Source: Pseudomonadota bacterium (GTDB lineage Bacteria; Pseudomonadota; Gammaproteobacteria; Arenicellales; UBA868). Taken from it: a stretch of DNA of 50,507 nucleotides. The stretch is taken from NCBI GenBank assembly GCA_018672825.1, contig JABHUE010000104.1, positions 1-50,507 on the forward strand. Direction: 5' to 3'. Of this stretch, positions 17,525 through 26,564 are shown piece after piece. The position numbers and the translations under genes are program-made. The notes under the pieces are model-generated. The model worked only from the letters and a program-made list of their open reading frames with translations, had not been told where the DNA came from and made no database searches. Position 1 is the stretch's first letter. Every line of letters starts with the position of its first letter.

Positions 17525-17923
17525 CTAAAGATCAACATAAATCACTTCAAGACCCATTAATCTCAGTGCGGCTGCAACAACAGGTAACTCGTTGGTTCCA
17601 ATCCGGACTTTTGAGCCGATGTAGATAGTGCCCAGCGAATCAACCTGAACTTTCTCGACAACACGTTGGATCTTTAATGCCGAGAGCGATTTCAGGACGG
17701 CTTCGCTTGTTGCCCTGCCCGTCGTGTCGCAAAAATAAAGCTGATGAGTGCTCTTGCGATAGACTGATTGCGTAACAGACAATCGATTAACTAGCCACGA
17801 TTCTATAATTCGATCGCGTGACACCCCTGGCCGCATGTTGGCGATATCGGCAGACTCAGGCGCTCGAAACTTGCTATAGACTTGACTCCGGCGATCAAAA
17901 CAGGTCGATAACTTTGAAGACAT
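17525..17923 (-). CDS. Hypothetical protein, no family recognised
   Basis: A 132-aa reading frame that fills the space between trmL and the DUF364 gene. The sequence has a normal soluble-protein composition with an N-terminal basic part and a C-terminal region rich in hydrophobic beta-like segments (VEKVQVDSLGTIYIGSKVRI, PVVAAALRLMGLEVIYVDL). I do not recognise a family, signal peptide or membrane helix. Its ATG on the minus strand shares the CATG at 17921-17924 with the ATG of the divergent gene, so any promoters must lie inside the partner's coding region. A shorter start at 17836 is possible. Confidence 0.55.
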   Translation of the reverse strand: MSSKLSTCFDRRSQVYSKFRAPESADIANMRPGVSRDRIIESWLVNRLSVTQSVYRKSTHQLYFCDTTGRATSEAVLKSLSALKIQRVVEKVQVDSLGTIYIGSKVRIGTNELPVVAAALRLMGLEVIYVDL

Positions 17924-18755
17924 GATGACAATTCATTCCGCTATTAAAGCCTGCGTACTTCGCGTATGCGAGAACCGGAAATTACCAGATATCGCACGGC
18001 TTTATCCACCTTCTGAAAATATACCGCATCGACGCGATAAAAAATTTGGCGTTATTTCCCTAACGGATGGAAGCTGTGGCTTTTTTTTCGCAGGTTTTGG
18101 TAATACCCAGTCTCAATTACAACAGTTCAATTCCCGAAAACAACTAAACGCACCCACGATAAGCTATCTAAATTGGTGTAACAGCAACGACCCTTTCGAG
18201 GCCGCTATTGGATTTGGCGTTCTTAATGCGGTCAGCCAGCATCTTCTCAAAGCTGCACATTATCAACTTGATCAGGCGAGCGATCCGGTTGGCCAGTTAA
18301 ATCTCACCTCCGGGCAGCATGTCGGCATGGTCGGATTTTTCCCGCCTCTCGTTAAAGCGCTAACCGAACAAAAAATTCGGTTAACCATTATTGAAAAAGA
18401 CAAAAAGTTTCTCGATCGTTCAGGCCCCTTTGAAATAACTTCAGACATTAACCGAATCAACAAATGTGACCAGGTGCTCATTACCGGTTCAACATTGATC
18501 AATCATACCCTTGATGAAGTGATGGAAAATTGTTCGCGCGATGCTCAAACCGCACTCATTGGGCCCACGGCCTCCTGCTTACCAGACCCGCTGTTCGAAC
18601 GTGGAATTGATGTCATCGGAAGTACTACCGTTACCGACTCCAGACTTCTTGCCGAACTTTTAGAGACGGGTGAACCTTGGGGTGACGCAACTTCAAAATA
18701 CTGTATTTCCCGAGAAAATTATCCTGGGATCGAAAACCTGCTCACACTAACCTAA
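17922..18755 (+). CDS. DUF364 family protein (putative metal-chelation domain)
   Basis: A 277-aa protein whose C-terminal half matches DUF364: GQHVGMVGFFPPLVKALTEQ (a Rossmann-like glycine loop), a charged IIEKDKKF strand end, QVLITGSTLINHTLDEV and ALIGPTASCLPDPLFERGIDVIGSTTV. The family is related to proteins proposed to chelate heavy metals, but the role here is unknown. Two ATG codons in tandem (17922, 17925) could start it; the first shares its bases with the divergent gene's start codon. Confidence 0.75.
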   Translation: MMTIHSAIKACVLRVCENRKLPDIARLYPPSENIPHRRDKKFGVISLTDGSCGFFFAGFGNTQSQLQQFNSRKQLNAPTISYLNWCNSNDPFEAAIGFGVLNAVSQHLLKAAHYQLDQASDPVGQLNLTSGQHVGMVGFFPPLVKALTEQKIRLTIIEKDKKFLDRSGPFEITSDINRINKCDQVLITGSTLINHTLDEVMENCSRDAQTALIGPTASCLPDPLFERGIDVIGSTTVTDSRLLAELLETGEPWGDATSKYCISRENYPGIENLLTLT

Positions 18756-18813
18756 TCGATTTCAGTGACAGGTATCCATCTTCCGTTACCCCTGGCAATA
18801 ATATAATTTCAAC

Positions 18814-19299
18814 ATGATGCGATTTTTTTCACCGCGGTTTCTTCTAGTGGCACTTTTAATGGCTTCGTGCGCTCACGCCGGCAAAATAAACCCCGCGCTA
18901 AATCTTCAATTTGATGGCGCAAGCGCTCAAGAGAAAAATGCTGTTATTTTGATTTTATATACAGCGAGTTATTGTCACTATTGCGGTCGGGTTAAGGCTG
19001 AAGTGTTCAATCATCTTGCAGACGATCCTAAATATCAAAATCACATCATTTTGCGTGAGGTGATTATTGACAGCGAAATTACGCTTCGAGAATTTGGCGG
19101 CTCAATTGTTGATCACTCAGATTTCGCAAAAAAACGCGGCGTCTTGATCGTGCCCACTCTCGAAATTGTTAACCCAAAAGGTCATGAGTTAGCAGAGCCC
19201 CTTGTGGGTGCAGGTATCTCAGATTTTTATGGTTTCTACGTTGAACAACGAATTACGGATGCTGTAAACCAACTTAATCTGGAGAAAAATCCATCATGA
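18814..19299 (+). CDS. Periplasmic thioredoxin-fold protein (SoxW/DsbD-C-like)
   Basis: A 161-aa exported protein: signal sequence of about 23 residues ending MASCAHAG, which could be cut by signal peptidase I after AHA or, with a weak lipobox (MASC), be lipidated at the cysteine. The mature part is a thioredoxin fold with the redox motif TASYCHYCGRV (CxxC) and a cis-proline region VPTLEIVNPKG. It probably reduces or oxidises periplasmic thiols. It overlaps the thioesterase gene by four bases (ATGA), so the pair is an operon. Confidence 0.8.
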   Translation: MMRFFSPRFLLVALLMASCAHAGKINPALNLQFDGASAQEKNAVILILYTASYCHYCGRVKAEVFNHLADDPKYQNHIILREVIIDSEITLREFGGSIVDHSDFAKKRGVLIVPTLEIVNPKGHELAEPLVGAGISDFYGFYVEQRITDAVNQLNLEKNPS

Positions 19300-19787
19300 A
19301 TCTTCCGTCCTCAGCGAGCGAACTGATGCTTGGAACCCAGGCCGTTTTACCCGAGTGGATTGACTATAACGGCCACATGAACGTCGCGTACTACGTGCTC
19401 GCATTCGATCAGGGTGTCGATGAGCTGATGCGACAGATCGGCATTACACCAGAATATCTCGCGTCCGAAAAATCATCCACATTCACGTTAGAAATGCATA
19501 TCAACTATTTGCAGGAACTGCACCTCGGGGACCCTCTGCGGCTTACCTGTCAGCTTCTTGATGCCGATACCAAACGAGTCCATTATTTTCTAAAAATGTT
19601 CAACCCCGAGAAAGAATACCTGGCAGCCACCAGTGAACAGATCATGATGCATGTGAATCTCGAAAGCCGTCGCTCTTCCCCTTTTCCCACAACGATAGAC
19701 TCAACGATTAATGGCCTGCTCGATGCACACAAGGATTTACCAAAACCAGAGCAAGCAGGAAGAATCATGGGGATTCGCCGACGCTAA
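19296..19787 (+). CDS. Hotdog-fold acyl-CoA thioesterase family protein
   Basis: A 163-aa single hotdog domain of the 4-hydroxybenzoyl-CoA thioesterase type. WIDYNGHMNVAYYVLAFDQG (residues 21-40) holds the conserved Asp/Asn/His/Met catalytic region, and EMHINYLQELHLGDPL is the matching central strand. The acyl substrate is unknown. Translation is coupled to the preceding thioredoxin gene. It converges on parB, 18 bp away. Confidence 0.82.
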   Translation: MNLPSSASELMLGTQAVLPEWIDYNGHMNVAYYVLAFDQGVDELMRQIGITPEYLASEKSSTFTLEMHINYLQELHLGDPLRLTCQLLDADTKRVHYFLKMFNPEKEYLAATSEQIMMHVNLESRRSSPFPTTIDSTINGLLDAHKDLPKPEQAGRIMGIRRR

Positions 19788-19805
19788 CGTCAAGAAAATC
19801 AACGA

Positions 19806-20669
19806 TCAATCCCCGATTCTCTCAATGATGCCGTCCAATTCATCAAGAGAGTTGTAGACAATTATCAGTTTGCCTGATTTGCCATTTTTTGACTCGAGTT
19901 GCACGGGGGCTGCCAACTTTTCGGAGAGCATCTCTTCAAGTCGTTTGATATCTCGGCTTCGGCTCTTCTTTTTCTTTTTCTTCGAGCCTTCTGATCCTGA
20001 CTCAAGCATCCGTCGCACCAAATCCTCGGTTTGACGCACCGAGAGATCTCGTTTTACGATGGTGTGTGCCACGATCGCCTGTTGATCTTTAGGGAGTCCG
20101 AGCAAAACTCGCGCATGCCCTGCTTCAATCAAGCCTGCCTCCAGATCTTCGCGCACACTCGCCTCCAATCTCAGCAAACGAAGCAAATTACTGACAGCGG
20201 CGCGAGAACGCCCAACGGCTTGTGCCGCCTGCTGATGAGTCAAACCAAACTCATCCAGCAATCGTTTAAGACCCGCCGCCTCCTCGATGGCATTGAGATT
20301 TTCGCGTTGAATATTTTCGATCAAACCCACAGCGAGCGCGGCCTCATCGGGCACCCGGCGCACCACAGCAGGGACCTCGGTCAGCCCGGCAAGTTGAGCG
20401 GCGCGCCAGCGGCGCTCACCCGCGATTAATTCGTAGCCCCCTCCAGCCGTCTCGCGAACCAAGAGTGGCTGAATGATGCCTTGTGCGGAAATTGACGCAG
20501 CTAACTCCTGTAAAGATCCCTCATCCATCCGAGTGCGCGGCTGATACCTGCCTTCTCTAATACGACTGACAGATAATTGTCTTAGCTCACCGCTTCCGGA
20601 GCTTGATTTCGCAGCGCTGCCGCCCAGCAGCGCATCCAGACCTTTTCCTAATCGTGGTTTTGGACTCAT
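19806..20669 (-). CDS. parB: Chromosome-partitioning protein ParB (CTP-dependent parS-binding clamp)
   Basis: A 287-aa ParB. Residues 29-120 form the ParB/Srx CTPase domain with GYELIAGERRWRAAQLAG and ENIQRENLNAIEEA, followed by the parS-binding HTH (GLTHQQAAQAVGRSRAAVSNLLRLL), a lysine-rich linker (KKKKKKSRSR) and a C-terminal dimerisation domain. It overlaps parA by four bases (ATGA). Its target sites are recognisable about 13 kb away between dnaN and gyrB. Confidence 0.97.
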   Translation of the reverse strand: MSPKPRLGKGLDALLGGSAAKSSSGSGELRQLSVSRIREGRYQPRTRMDEGSLQELAASISAQGIIQPLLVRETAGGGYELIAGERRWRAAQLAGLTEVPAVVRRVPDEAALAVGLIENIQRENLNAIEEAAGLKRLLDEFGLTHQQAAQAVGRSRAAVSNLLRLLRLEASVREDLEAGLIEAGHARVLLGLPKDQQAIVAHTIVKRDLSVRQTEDLVRRMLESGSEGSKKKKKKSRSRDIKRLEEMLSEKLAAPVQLESKNGKSGKLIIVYNSLDELDGIIERIGD

Positions 20670-21460
20670 CGTTCAATAACGCCTTCAAAAGTTGTCGCTT
20701 CGGTATTACTTTTCAGCAATTCTCTCGCCAGTTGACGATAAGCTATGGCGCCTGGGCAATTTGGGTCATAGTCAATCACAGACTTACCGAACCCCGGCGC
20801 CTCAGCCAAACGAACGTTTCGAGGAATTACGGTCTCATAAAGACGTTCGTTATAAACATTACCAAGCTGTTTGGAGACTTCATTGGTCAGTGAGTTGCGT
20901 CCGTCATACATTGTGCGCACAACGCCTTCGAGCTCAAGATTCCCATTGATACTGTCCTTGATTCGGCGAATCGTATCTTCCAGCCCCGCTAACCCTTCGA
21001 GTGCGTAGTATTCACACTGCACGGGGATCAAATATGAGTCTGCCGCTACAAGTGCGTTCAGAGTTAACACGTTAAGTGCGGGCGGGCAATCGATGAGAAC
21101 AAAATCATAATGGGTCGCGGTTTCCAGAGCGGCTTTGAGTTTGTAATTATCACCTTCATCTTCGCCAGTGAGCTCAACCTGAGCACCTGCCAGACCCGCC
21201 TCAGCTGGCAGCACATCAAAACCTGACTCGCTCGAAACAATAGTCTCTGCTAGCGAGCAGCGATCCAGTAACATTTGATAGACCGTACAGGATAGGCCCT
21301 CGCGATCGATGCCGCTACCTACTGTTGCGTTTGCCTGAGGATCAAGATCAATCAACAAAACTTTCTTTCCCTCTTGACCAAGCGCAGAAGCGAGATTGAT
21401 CGTCGTGGTGGTCTTGCCCACGCCTCCCTTCTGATTTGTAACCGCGATTGTTTTGGTCAA
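20666..21460 (-). CDS. parA: Chromosome-partitioning ATPase ParA
   Basis: A 264-aa ParA/Soj ATPase. The deviant Walker A motif NQKGGVGKTTTTINLA is at residues 9-24, with LIDLDPQANATVG and the Walker B-like FVLIDCPPALNVLTLNA. ATP-bound dimers coat the nucleoid and ParB-parS complexes move along them. It follows rsmG by three bases and overlaps parB, forming the end of the motor-mnmG-rsmG-parA-parB run. Confidence 0.97.
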   Translation of the reverse strand: MTKTIAVTNQKGGVGKTTTTINLASALGQEGKKVLLIDLDPQANATVGSGIDREGLSCTVYQMLLDRCSLAETIVSSESGFDVLPAEAGLAGAQVELTGEDEGDNYKLKAALETATHYDFVLIDCPPALNVLTLNALVAADSYLIPVQCEYYALEGLAGLEDTIRRIKDSINGNLELEGVVRTMYDGRNSLTNEVSKQLGNVYNERLYETVIPRNVRLAEAPGFGKSVIDYDPNCPGAIAYRQLARELLKSNTEATTFEGVIER

Positions 21461-21463
21461 TTT

Positions 21464-22123
21464 CTATCCTATTAAATCTCTAATTTTGACTATGTGCCTA
21501 CGGGCGCTGAGTCCCGGCACCGAAACCGGAAAAACCTCGGTATTGTCGCGGTGCTCTGGTGACAACGCCTCTAACTCATCATGAGGATAGGCGCCCTTCA
21601 TTGCGACCAGCCTCAGCGTGGGATGGTGAAGGTGGCCGGTCATCTGAAGCAATCCCGCGAGCGACGACACCGCGCGCGCTGTAAGCGTATCAAAATTCAC
21701 TGTGCCGGGGTAATCCTCAACACGGCCGTCAAAAATGGCGAGGTTTTTGACCCCAATATGCGCTTTAACCTCTCGCAAGAAGCCCGCCTTTTTACTCTTG
21801 CTTTCCACCAAAGTCCAGTTTTGTTGTGGAAAACAGATTGCCATCACCATGCCAGGAAAGCCGGCCCCAGACCCCACGTCGAGGCAGTTGGGCCCGGAGA
21901 TAAAAGCCGCCACGCTTAAACTATCCAGCAGATGATGCGTCAAAATTTTCTCGGGCTCGTCCACCGACGTTAAATTATGCACTCGATTCCACTTACACAA
22001 GAGCTCGATAAATTCAATTAAGCGTAAGCAAATGGGCGCTCCCAGCTCGTCTGTCATCTGCTGAGCGCCCGATTGGAGACCATCCATCAATCGGCGCTTT
22101 TCAACTGCGCTTAATATACTCAA
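21464..22123 (-). CDS. rsmG: 16S rRNA (guanine-527-N7)-methyltransferase RsmG
   Basis: A 219-aa methyltransferase (GidB). [20 protein letters not shown]-type N terminus (here [14 protein letters not shown]), [10 protein letters not shown], motif [16 protein letters not shown], and [17 protein letters not shown] are diagnostic. It overlaps mnmG by four bases, the near-universal gidA-gidB arrangement. Confidence 0.97.
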   Translation of the reverse strand: MSILSAVEKRRLMDGLQSGAQQMTDELGAPICLRLIEFIELLCKWNRVHNLTSVDEPEKILTHHLLDSLSVAAFISGPNCLDVGSGAGFPGMVMAICFPQQNWTLVESKSKKAGFLREVKAHIGVKNLAIFDGRVEDYPGTVNFDTLTARAVSSLAGLLQMTGHLHHPTLRLVAMKGAYPHDELEALSPEHRDNTEVFPVSVPGLSARRHIVKIRDLIG

Positions 22124-24006
22124 GCCGCTGAGCGCATTTGTTGACGTTTTAGATGAACCAATAATAGGGAAATAGCCGCAGGGGTCACGCCCGACAGGCG
22201 CGAGGCCTGGCCAATGGTCAGCGGTCGATGTGACATCAAGATCTGAAACACCTCTGTTGATAAACCCCGCACGGTTGCATAATCAAATTGCAAAGGAATA
22301 ACAGTCTCCTCGTGTCGCCGTTGACGCGCGATCTCATCTTTTTGACGATCGATATAGCCTGAGTAGCGTGCCTCAATTTCCAGTTGTTCGATGATCGCCA
22401 GATCTAGCACCGGTGTAATGCCTGAATCCAAAGCTAATAAATTTTCGTAACTCACTTCCGGCCGGCGTAACAAGTCCGCAAGCGTTTGCTCATGGCTGAG
22501 TGCCTGCCCAAGCACTTTCGATATCTGATCTTTGTTGTCGACAGTCGGCCGAACCCAAGTGTTCTGAAGACGGGTGCGCTCAGCATCAAGCCGCTCACGT
22601 TTCACCGTGTAAGCTGACCATCGACAATCATCCACAAGCCCGACTTCTCGACCTATTTCGGTTAACCTAAGATCCGCATTATCTTCACGTAACTGCAAAC
22701 GGTACTCCGCGCGAGACGTAAACATTCGATACGGTTCTGTCACACCTCGGGTCACGAGATCGTCAATCATGACGCCGATATAAGCTTCGTCACGCCCCGG
22801 CCACCAAAAAGGCTTTTCCTGGCTCGCTCTCGCCGCATTAACACCGGCAATCAGGCCCTGGCCTGCTGCTTCTTCATACCCGGTCGTGCCATTGATCTGA
22901 CCGGCAAAAAATAAACCCGCAACTGCTCGGGTTTGTAACGCGGGCGTTAAATCGCGGGGATCAAAAAAGTCATATTCAATCGCATATCCAGGCCTGGTGA
23001 TACGCGCGTTTTCAAAACCGTTAATGCTCTGAACCATCTGCCACTGGATATCAAAAGGCAAACTCGTCGATAAACCATTGGGGTAGATCTCGTGTGTCTT
23101 GAGACCCTCAGGCTCAACAAAGATCTGATGAGCATTCCGTTCCGAAAATCGAACCACTTTGTCCTCAACCGAAGGACAATAACGAGGCCCAACCCCCTCG
23201 ATCTTCCCACCATAAAGAGCAGATTGTGAAAGACCTGCCCGAATGATGTCATGAGTGGCTTCATTGGTCGCAGCGATATGGCAGTCAACCTGCAACGGGT
23301 GCTCATCGCTCGAGGTCACAAACGAAAAACTAGGTGGCGGATTCTCGCCAGGCTGAGCTTCTAGTTTTGAAAAATTGATTGTGCGACCGTCAATCCGTGG
23401 CGGTGTGCCTGTTTTCAGGCGCCCTGTTCGAGGACAAATCTCACGCAGTTTTTCAGCAAGCACGATCGCAGGTGCATCGCCGGCGCGGCCGCCAGGCTGA
23501 GATTGATCACCCACATGAATCTTGCCATTTAGAAAAGTTCCCGTCGTCAACACGACATTAGGGGCGTCAATCTGCACCGCGCCGGCTGTCTTAATCCCTG
23601 TAACCTGCTGATTTGAAATCAGAATGTCTTCTACGGCTTGCTGAAGAAGCGTGAGTCCAGGCTGATTCTCCACGGCATAGCGAATCGCCTCACGATAAAG
23701 GTTGCGATCCGCCTGTGCTCTTGTTGCCCGAACCGCGGGCCCCTTACGAGAGTTAAGCGTTCTAAATTGAATTCCCGCGCAATCTGCAGCCCTGCCCATA
23801 ATGCCGCCAAGCGCATCGATTTCTTTGACAATATGGCCCTTTCCAATGCCACCAATGGCAGGGTTGCAGGACATCTGCCCAACGGTCTCTATCGTGTGCG
23901 TTACCAAAAGAGTAGAGGCGCCAGCCCGAGCAGCTGCCAACGCGGCTTCCGTTCCCGCATGCCCACCACCGATCACAATGACGTCGAATTTTTCTGGATA
24001 CTGCAC
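22120..24006 (-). CDS. mnmG: tRNA uridine-5-carboxymethylaminomethyl(34) synthesis enzyme MnmG
   Basis: A 628-aa FAD enzyme (GidA), matching the E. coli length. The FAD-binding motif [19 protein letters not shown] is at the N terminus, followed by [34 protein letters not shown] and [16 protein letters not shown]. With MnmE (gene at 26.9-28.2 kb) it modifies U34 in tRNAs. It starts 20 bp after the coiled-coil motor subunit gene, so it probably belongs to the same transcript. Confidence 0.98.
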   Translation of the reverse strand: MQYPEKFDVIVIGGGHAGTEAALAAARAGASTLLVTHTIETVGQMSCNPAIGGIGKGHIVKEIDALGGIMGRAADCAGIQFRTLNSRKGPAVRATRAQADRNLYREAIRYAVENQPGLTLLQQAVEDILISNQQVTGIKTAGAVQIDAPNVVLTTGTFLNGKIHVGDQSQPGGRAGDAPAIVLAEKLREICPRTGRLKTGTPPRIDGRTINFSKLEAQPGENPPPSFSFVTSSDEHPLQVDCHIAATNEATHDIIRAGLSQSALYGGKIEGVGPRYCPSVEDKVVRFSERNAHQIFVEPEGLKTHEIYPNGLSTSLPFDIQWQMVQSINGFENARITRPGYAIEYDFFDPRDLTPALQTRAVAGLFFAGQINGTTGYEEAAGQGLIAGVNAARASQEKPFWWPGRDEAYIGVMIDDLVTRGVTEPYRMFTSRAEYRLQLREDNADLRLTEIGREVGLVDDCRWSAYTVKRERLDAERTRLQNTWVRPTVDNKDQISKVLGQALSHEQTLADLLRRPEVSYENLLALDSGITPVLDLAIIEQLEIEARYSGYIDRQKDEIARQRRHEETVIPLQFDYATVRGLSTEVFQILMSHRPLTIGQASRLSGVTPAAISLLLVHLKRQQMRSAA

Positions 24007-24026
24007 GTTAGTAATCGAGATTGAAG

Positions 24027-25418
24027 TTAGTTCTGATAGTAATAATCAAAACGATTCAGAATTTTAGTAGTAAACCCCCAGGCTTCACCATGCGTCAGCG
24101 AATTATCGTCGGGTATCACTTTCGTATAAAGTTTGTCCGCATGTTTGACTTTCAATACGCTTAACTTCTGATACAGATCGCTCTCGCTAATAATCTCTTC
24201 GGAGCCTCCACTTTCCCGCAAAGAATATTGCCGGACCGGGCCATCTTTCCAAAACCGCACTTCTACAACGAAACGCCCCACGGTACTGCGGGCTGGCCGA
24301 ACGAGCCGGTTGTACCGACTTTCTAGATCCAAGTGCTGATCCCTCAGGATATCAAGCTCCTCGGTATGCGTCGCAATCAAAAGATCTCTTTCTTTTTTAA
24401 AACTCGCCACTTCATCAGCGAGCTTTGCCTGAAGAAAAGCTAATTCTTCTTTTGTTAAGCGATACTCAAGAGCAACGGCAGCCAGCTCGCGGGTGAGGGC
24501 CTCTGCCATAACTTCACTTTCCTCCAACGCTCGCTCACTACTAACTGCCGTACGAACAAAGCTTGCCAGCTCCTCACGTAGCGCACCGATCTCGGTCTGA
24601 AGGGAGATTCGAGCCACATCAAGCGCACCCACCTGCTGTACCAATTGATCACGCTCCTCGGCGAGCTCGTCTCGAGACATGGCGACAATATCTTTCTCTT
24701 CGGCGCTCGTCTGGAGCGTCGCCGTTAGCCTGATCTGTTCTGCTTGTAGTTGAGCAAGCACGTTCTGAAGACGAGAAAAATCCGCGGACAGCTCCTCACG
24801 GGCCCGTTCAGAGAGCTCAAGCTGATCAAGGCGTTCGTTGCTTCCTGACACAGCGGTCGCGAGGTTAACACTGAGTGCCGCTTTATCCTGAGCAAGCGTG
24901 CTGTTGTCATCTTGCAGGGCAGCAATTTCAGTTCGCATTTCCTGCTGATCGCTTAGCAGCGCTTGTTTTTCTGCATTGACATCGCCTAACTCTGCGTTGA
25001 GTGCGGCTTTATCCTGAGCAAGCAAGTCTCGTACTTTGGAAAGATCCGAGATGTCAGACAGCAAGGCAAGAATTTCTATCTGCTTCTGCTCAGCATCTTT
25101 CTCAGCGCTTTTTCTTTGGGAATCTGTTTGATCGAGTGCCGCTCGCAGCTGCGCCAATTCATCACCCATCGACGCGATTCTCAATTCGAGACCGCCCCTT
25201 TGACTAGAAATGGTTTCATTCTGGCTTACTGAATCACTAAGTTGGGCGACCAACTCCGTGTTTCGCATCATAATTACCACTAGAGATACCAGAAAAATCA
25301 GCACAACGACCGTCATAATGTCGGTGAAAGATGGCCAAACGCTATCTTCATTCGCTAGCCCGCCGGCCGACGGCAAAACCCTCAGGTCAACGAAACCATC
25401 CGATCGAGAGATTGCCAT
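24027..25418 (-). CDS. MotB/ExbD-like membrane protein with long coiled coil (motor subunit B candidate)
   Basis: A 463-aa protein in three parts. Residues 28-51 are [20 protein letters not shown]: one membrane helix preceded by an aspartate (D33) in the position of the ion-binding Asp of MotB, ExbD and ZorB. Residues about 55-370 are almost entirely heptad-like, Glu/Gln/Ala/Leu-rich coiled coil. Residues about 378-463 form a compact C-terminal domain ([20 protein letters not shown] ... [20 protein letters not shown]), which is not an OmpA peptidoglycan-binding domain and vaguely resembles the ExbD/TolR periplasmic fold. The family was not recognised. The upstream channel gene ends three bases before this ATG; mnmG follows after 20 bp. 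By comparison with MotB the coiled coil should be periplasmic, but topology is not proven. Confidence 0.75.
   Translation of the reverse strand: MAISRSDGFVDLRVLPSAGGLANEDSVWPSFTDIMTVVVLIFLVSLVVIMMRNTELVAQLSDSVSQNETISSQRGGLELRIASMGDELAQLRAALDQTDSQRKSAEKDAEQKQIEILALLSDISDLSKVRDLLAQDKAALNAELGDVNAEKQALLSDQQEMRTEIAALQDDNSTLAQDKAALSVNLATAVSGSNERLDQLELSERAREELSADFSRLQNVLAQLQAEQIRLTATLQTSAEEKDIVAMSRDELAEERDQLVQQVGALDVARISLQTEIGALREELASFVRTAVSSERALEESEVMAEALTRELAAVALEYRLTKEELAFLQAKLADEVASFKKERDLLIATHTEELDILRDQHLDLESRYNRLVRPARSTVGRFVVEVRFWKDGPVRQYSLRESGGSEEIISESDLYQKLSVLKVKHADKLYTKVIPDDNSLTHGEAWGFTTKILNRFDYYYQN
24872..25023 (-). repeat. Two copies of a 26-bp element inside the coiled-coil gene, 126 bp apart
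   Basis: 24872-24897 and 24998-25023 are identical at 25 of 26 positions and encode LAQDKAAL at residues 133-140 and 175-182. The 42-residue spacing equals six heptads, so the coiled-coil register is preserved, which suggests growth of the rod by duplication. Confidence 0.7.
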
Positions 25419-25421
25419 CGC

Positions 25422-26345
25422 CTAGTTGTCGGACTCGTCGAGTCGAAAGCCTTCACGAAGCACTTTGGTCATCTTTGTCAGGCCATCACTATTCCTTTGC
25501 ATTTCATCTCGATAGCTTACAAATAGATTGCGAAGATCCGCGGCTACCTCTGCATAACTGGCCTGAGATTGATCCAGTCGTTCAACCAGTGCAGCAGCTG
25601 TTTTGACGATCTGGCTTAATTGTTCAGCAGCTTTTTCCGGCTCAATTTGGAACATAGGCAACAATATTCGGGTCGTCGAAGACTCGAGGGAACTCACCAT
25701 ATGCGTCTGGGCATCCATGAGTCGCAAATAAAAATAACCAAAAAATAAATAGGCAAAAATCGCTGTCATCGTCGTTGATAAAGCGGTCGACATTCCATGA
25801 ATGATCATTCCAAGCCCGCCTGTCTCAGTGGTGGATACAATTACATCGGATGCCCCAAGCAAAGCGATCGACAGGGAAACAACGGTTCCAAAGACGCCGG
25901 TCAAAATAAGGACATTGTGAACGAACTTCGGAAAGCTGACTCGGCTTGATTCAAGTGCGACCACCGTGGCCGCGAGCGCGCTGTGGTTAATAACCGCGTG
26001 CTGTTGATGAAGATCGACTAAGGTTTCATAACGATTCGCAATCAGGGACTCCGCGCTAACCCCTTCTAGCGCGGCGTTCTTATTCTCTAGGTTGGATAAG
26101 GTTTGGTTGAGCGCCGTTTCTTCAGATTCGAGACGCTTAAACTCACGAACGATCTGATAAATTCCGGCGAAAAAAAGTAGCCCGATACCGCCATTAATAA
26201 AAACACCAACCTGGGTAACTTGGTTTTCAGCATAAACCGCGTATAAAAAATCCTGTTGCCAAATCGCCACAAAAATAATGGTCACAGCCAGCACTAAAAA
26301 CTGGATGAGAATTTTTCTCGCGTAGCGTTGATTTCGATTATTCAT
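25422..26345 (-). CDS. MotA/TolQ/ExbB-like proton-channel protein (motor subunit A candidate)
   Basis: A 307-aa membrane protein with four predicted helices (about 12-29, 45-65, 141-163, 178-206). A helical cytoplasmic-type segment (66-138) separates the second and third. The last two helices carry the MotA/TolQ/ExbB signature: LTGVFGTVVSLSIALLG (149-164) and GLGMIIHGMSTALSTTMTAI (177-196), with the paired small and threonine residues that line the ion path in characterised members. A C-terminal amphipathic tail (235-307) follows. AGGGAG precedes the ATG at good spacing. The next gene, three bases away, encodes the one-helix partner, the usual A-B gene order of ion-driven motors. Four helices favour a MotA/ZorA-like over an ExbB-like layout. 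The specific function is unknown. Confidence 0.8.
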   Translation of the reverse strand: MNNRNQRYARKILIQFLVLAVTIIFVAIWQQDFLYAVYAENQVTQVGVFINGGIGLLFFAGIYQIVREFKRLESEETALNQTLSNLENKNAALEGVSAESLIANRYETLVDLHQQHAVINHSALAATVVALESSRVSFPKFVHNVLILTGVFGTVVSLSIALLGASDVIVSTTETGGLGMIIHGMSTALSTTMTAIFAYLFFGYFYLRLMDAQTHMVSSLESSTTRILLPMFQIEPEKAAEQLSQIVKTAAALVERLDQSQASYAEVAADLRNLFVSYRDEMQRNSDGLTKMTKVLREGFRLDESDN

Positions 26346-26448
26346 TTTTGCTCCCTAAATCCTGTTCACCCAAAACAATTGCTACGACTCGACTCCGACC
26401 TGATTATGCCGACGGCGCTTTTTAGATGCTACGCCAGGCCATCAATCA

Positions 26449-26469
26449 CGACCTATTTTCAATAGGTCG
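26449..26469. other. Perfect 9-bp hairpin in the leader of the motor operon
   Basis: CGACCTATT (26449-26457) and AATAGGTCG (26461-26469) are exact reverse complements around a TTC loop, about 105 bp upstream of the channel gene start. No T-run follows on either strand, so it is not a typical intrinsic terminator. It could be an operator or an RNA leader structure. The rest of 26346-26583 shows no gene. Confidence 0.5.
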
Positions 26470-26564
26470 CCGCGGTGGCCCCTAGATTAACCGATCAGCG
26501 GAAATCATAATTTTCATTACGACTCCAAAATACCAAATCAGCATATTGAAAAATAACATGCTAC

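Noticed and set aside
24027-26345. Zorya anti-phage system
   Set aside because: The membrane pair resembles ZorA-ZorB in principle, but the long helical rod is in the B protein, the B protein lacks an OmpA domain, and no ZorC, ZorD or ZorE effector gene is near. The neighbours are housekeeping genes.
24027-26345. TolQ-TolR or ExbB-ExbD system
   Set aside because: TolA, TolB, Pal and TonB genes are absent, the A protein has four rather than three helices, and the B protein is about three times the length of TolR/ExbD.
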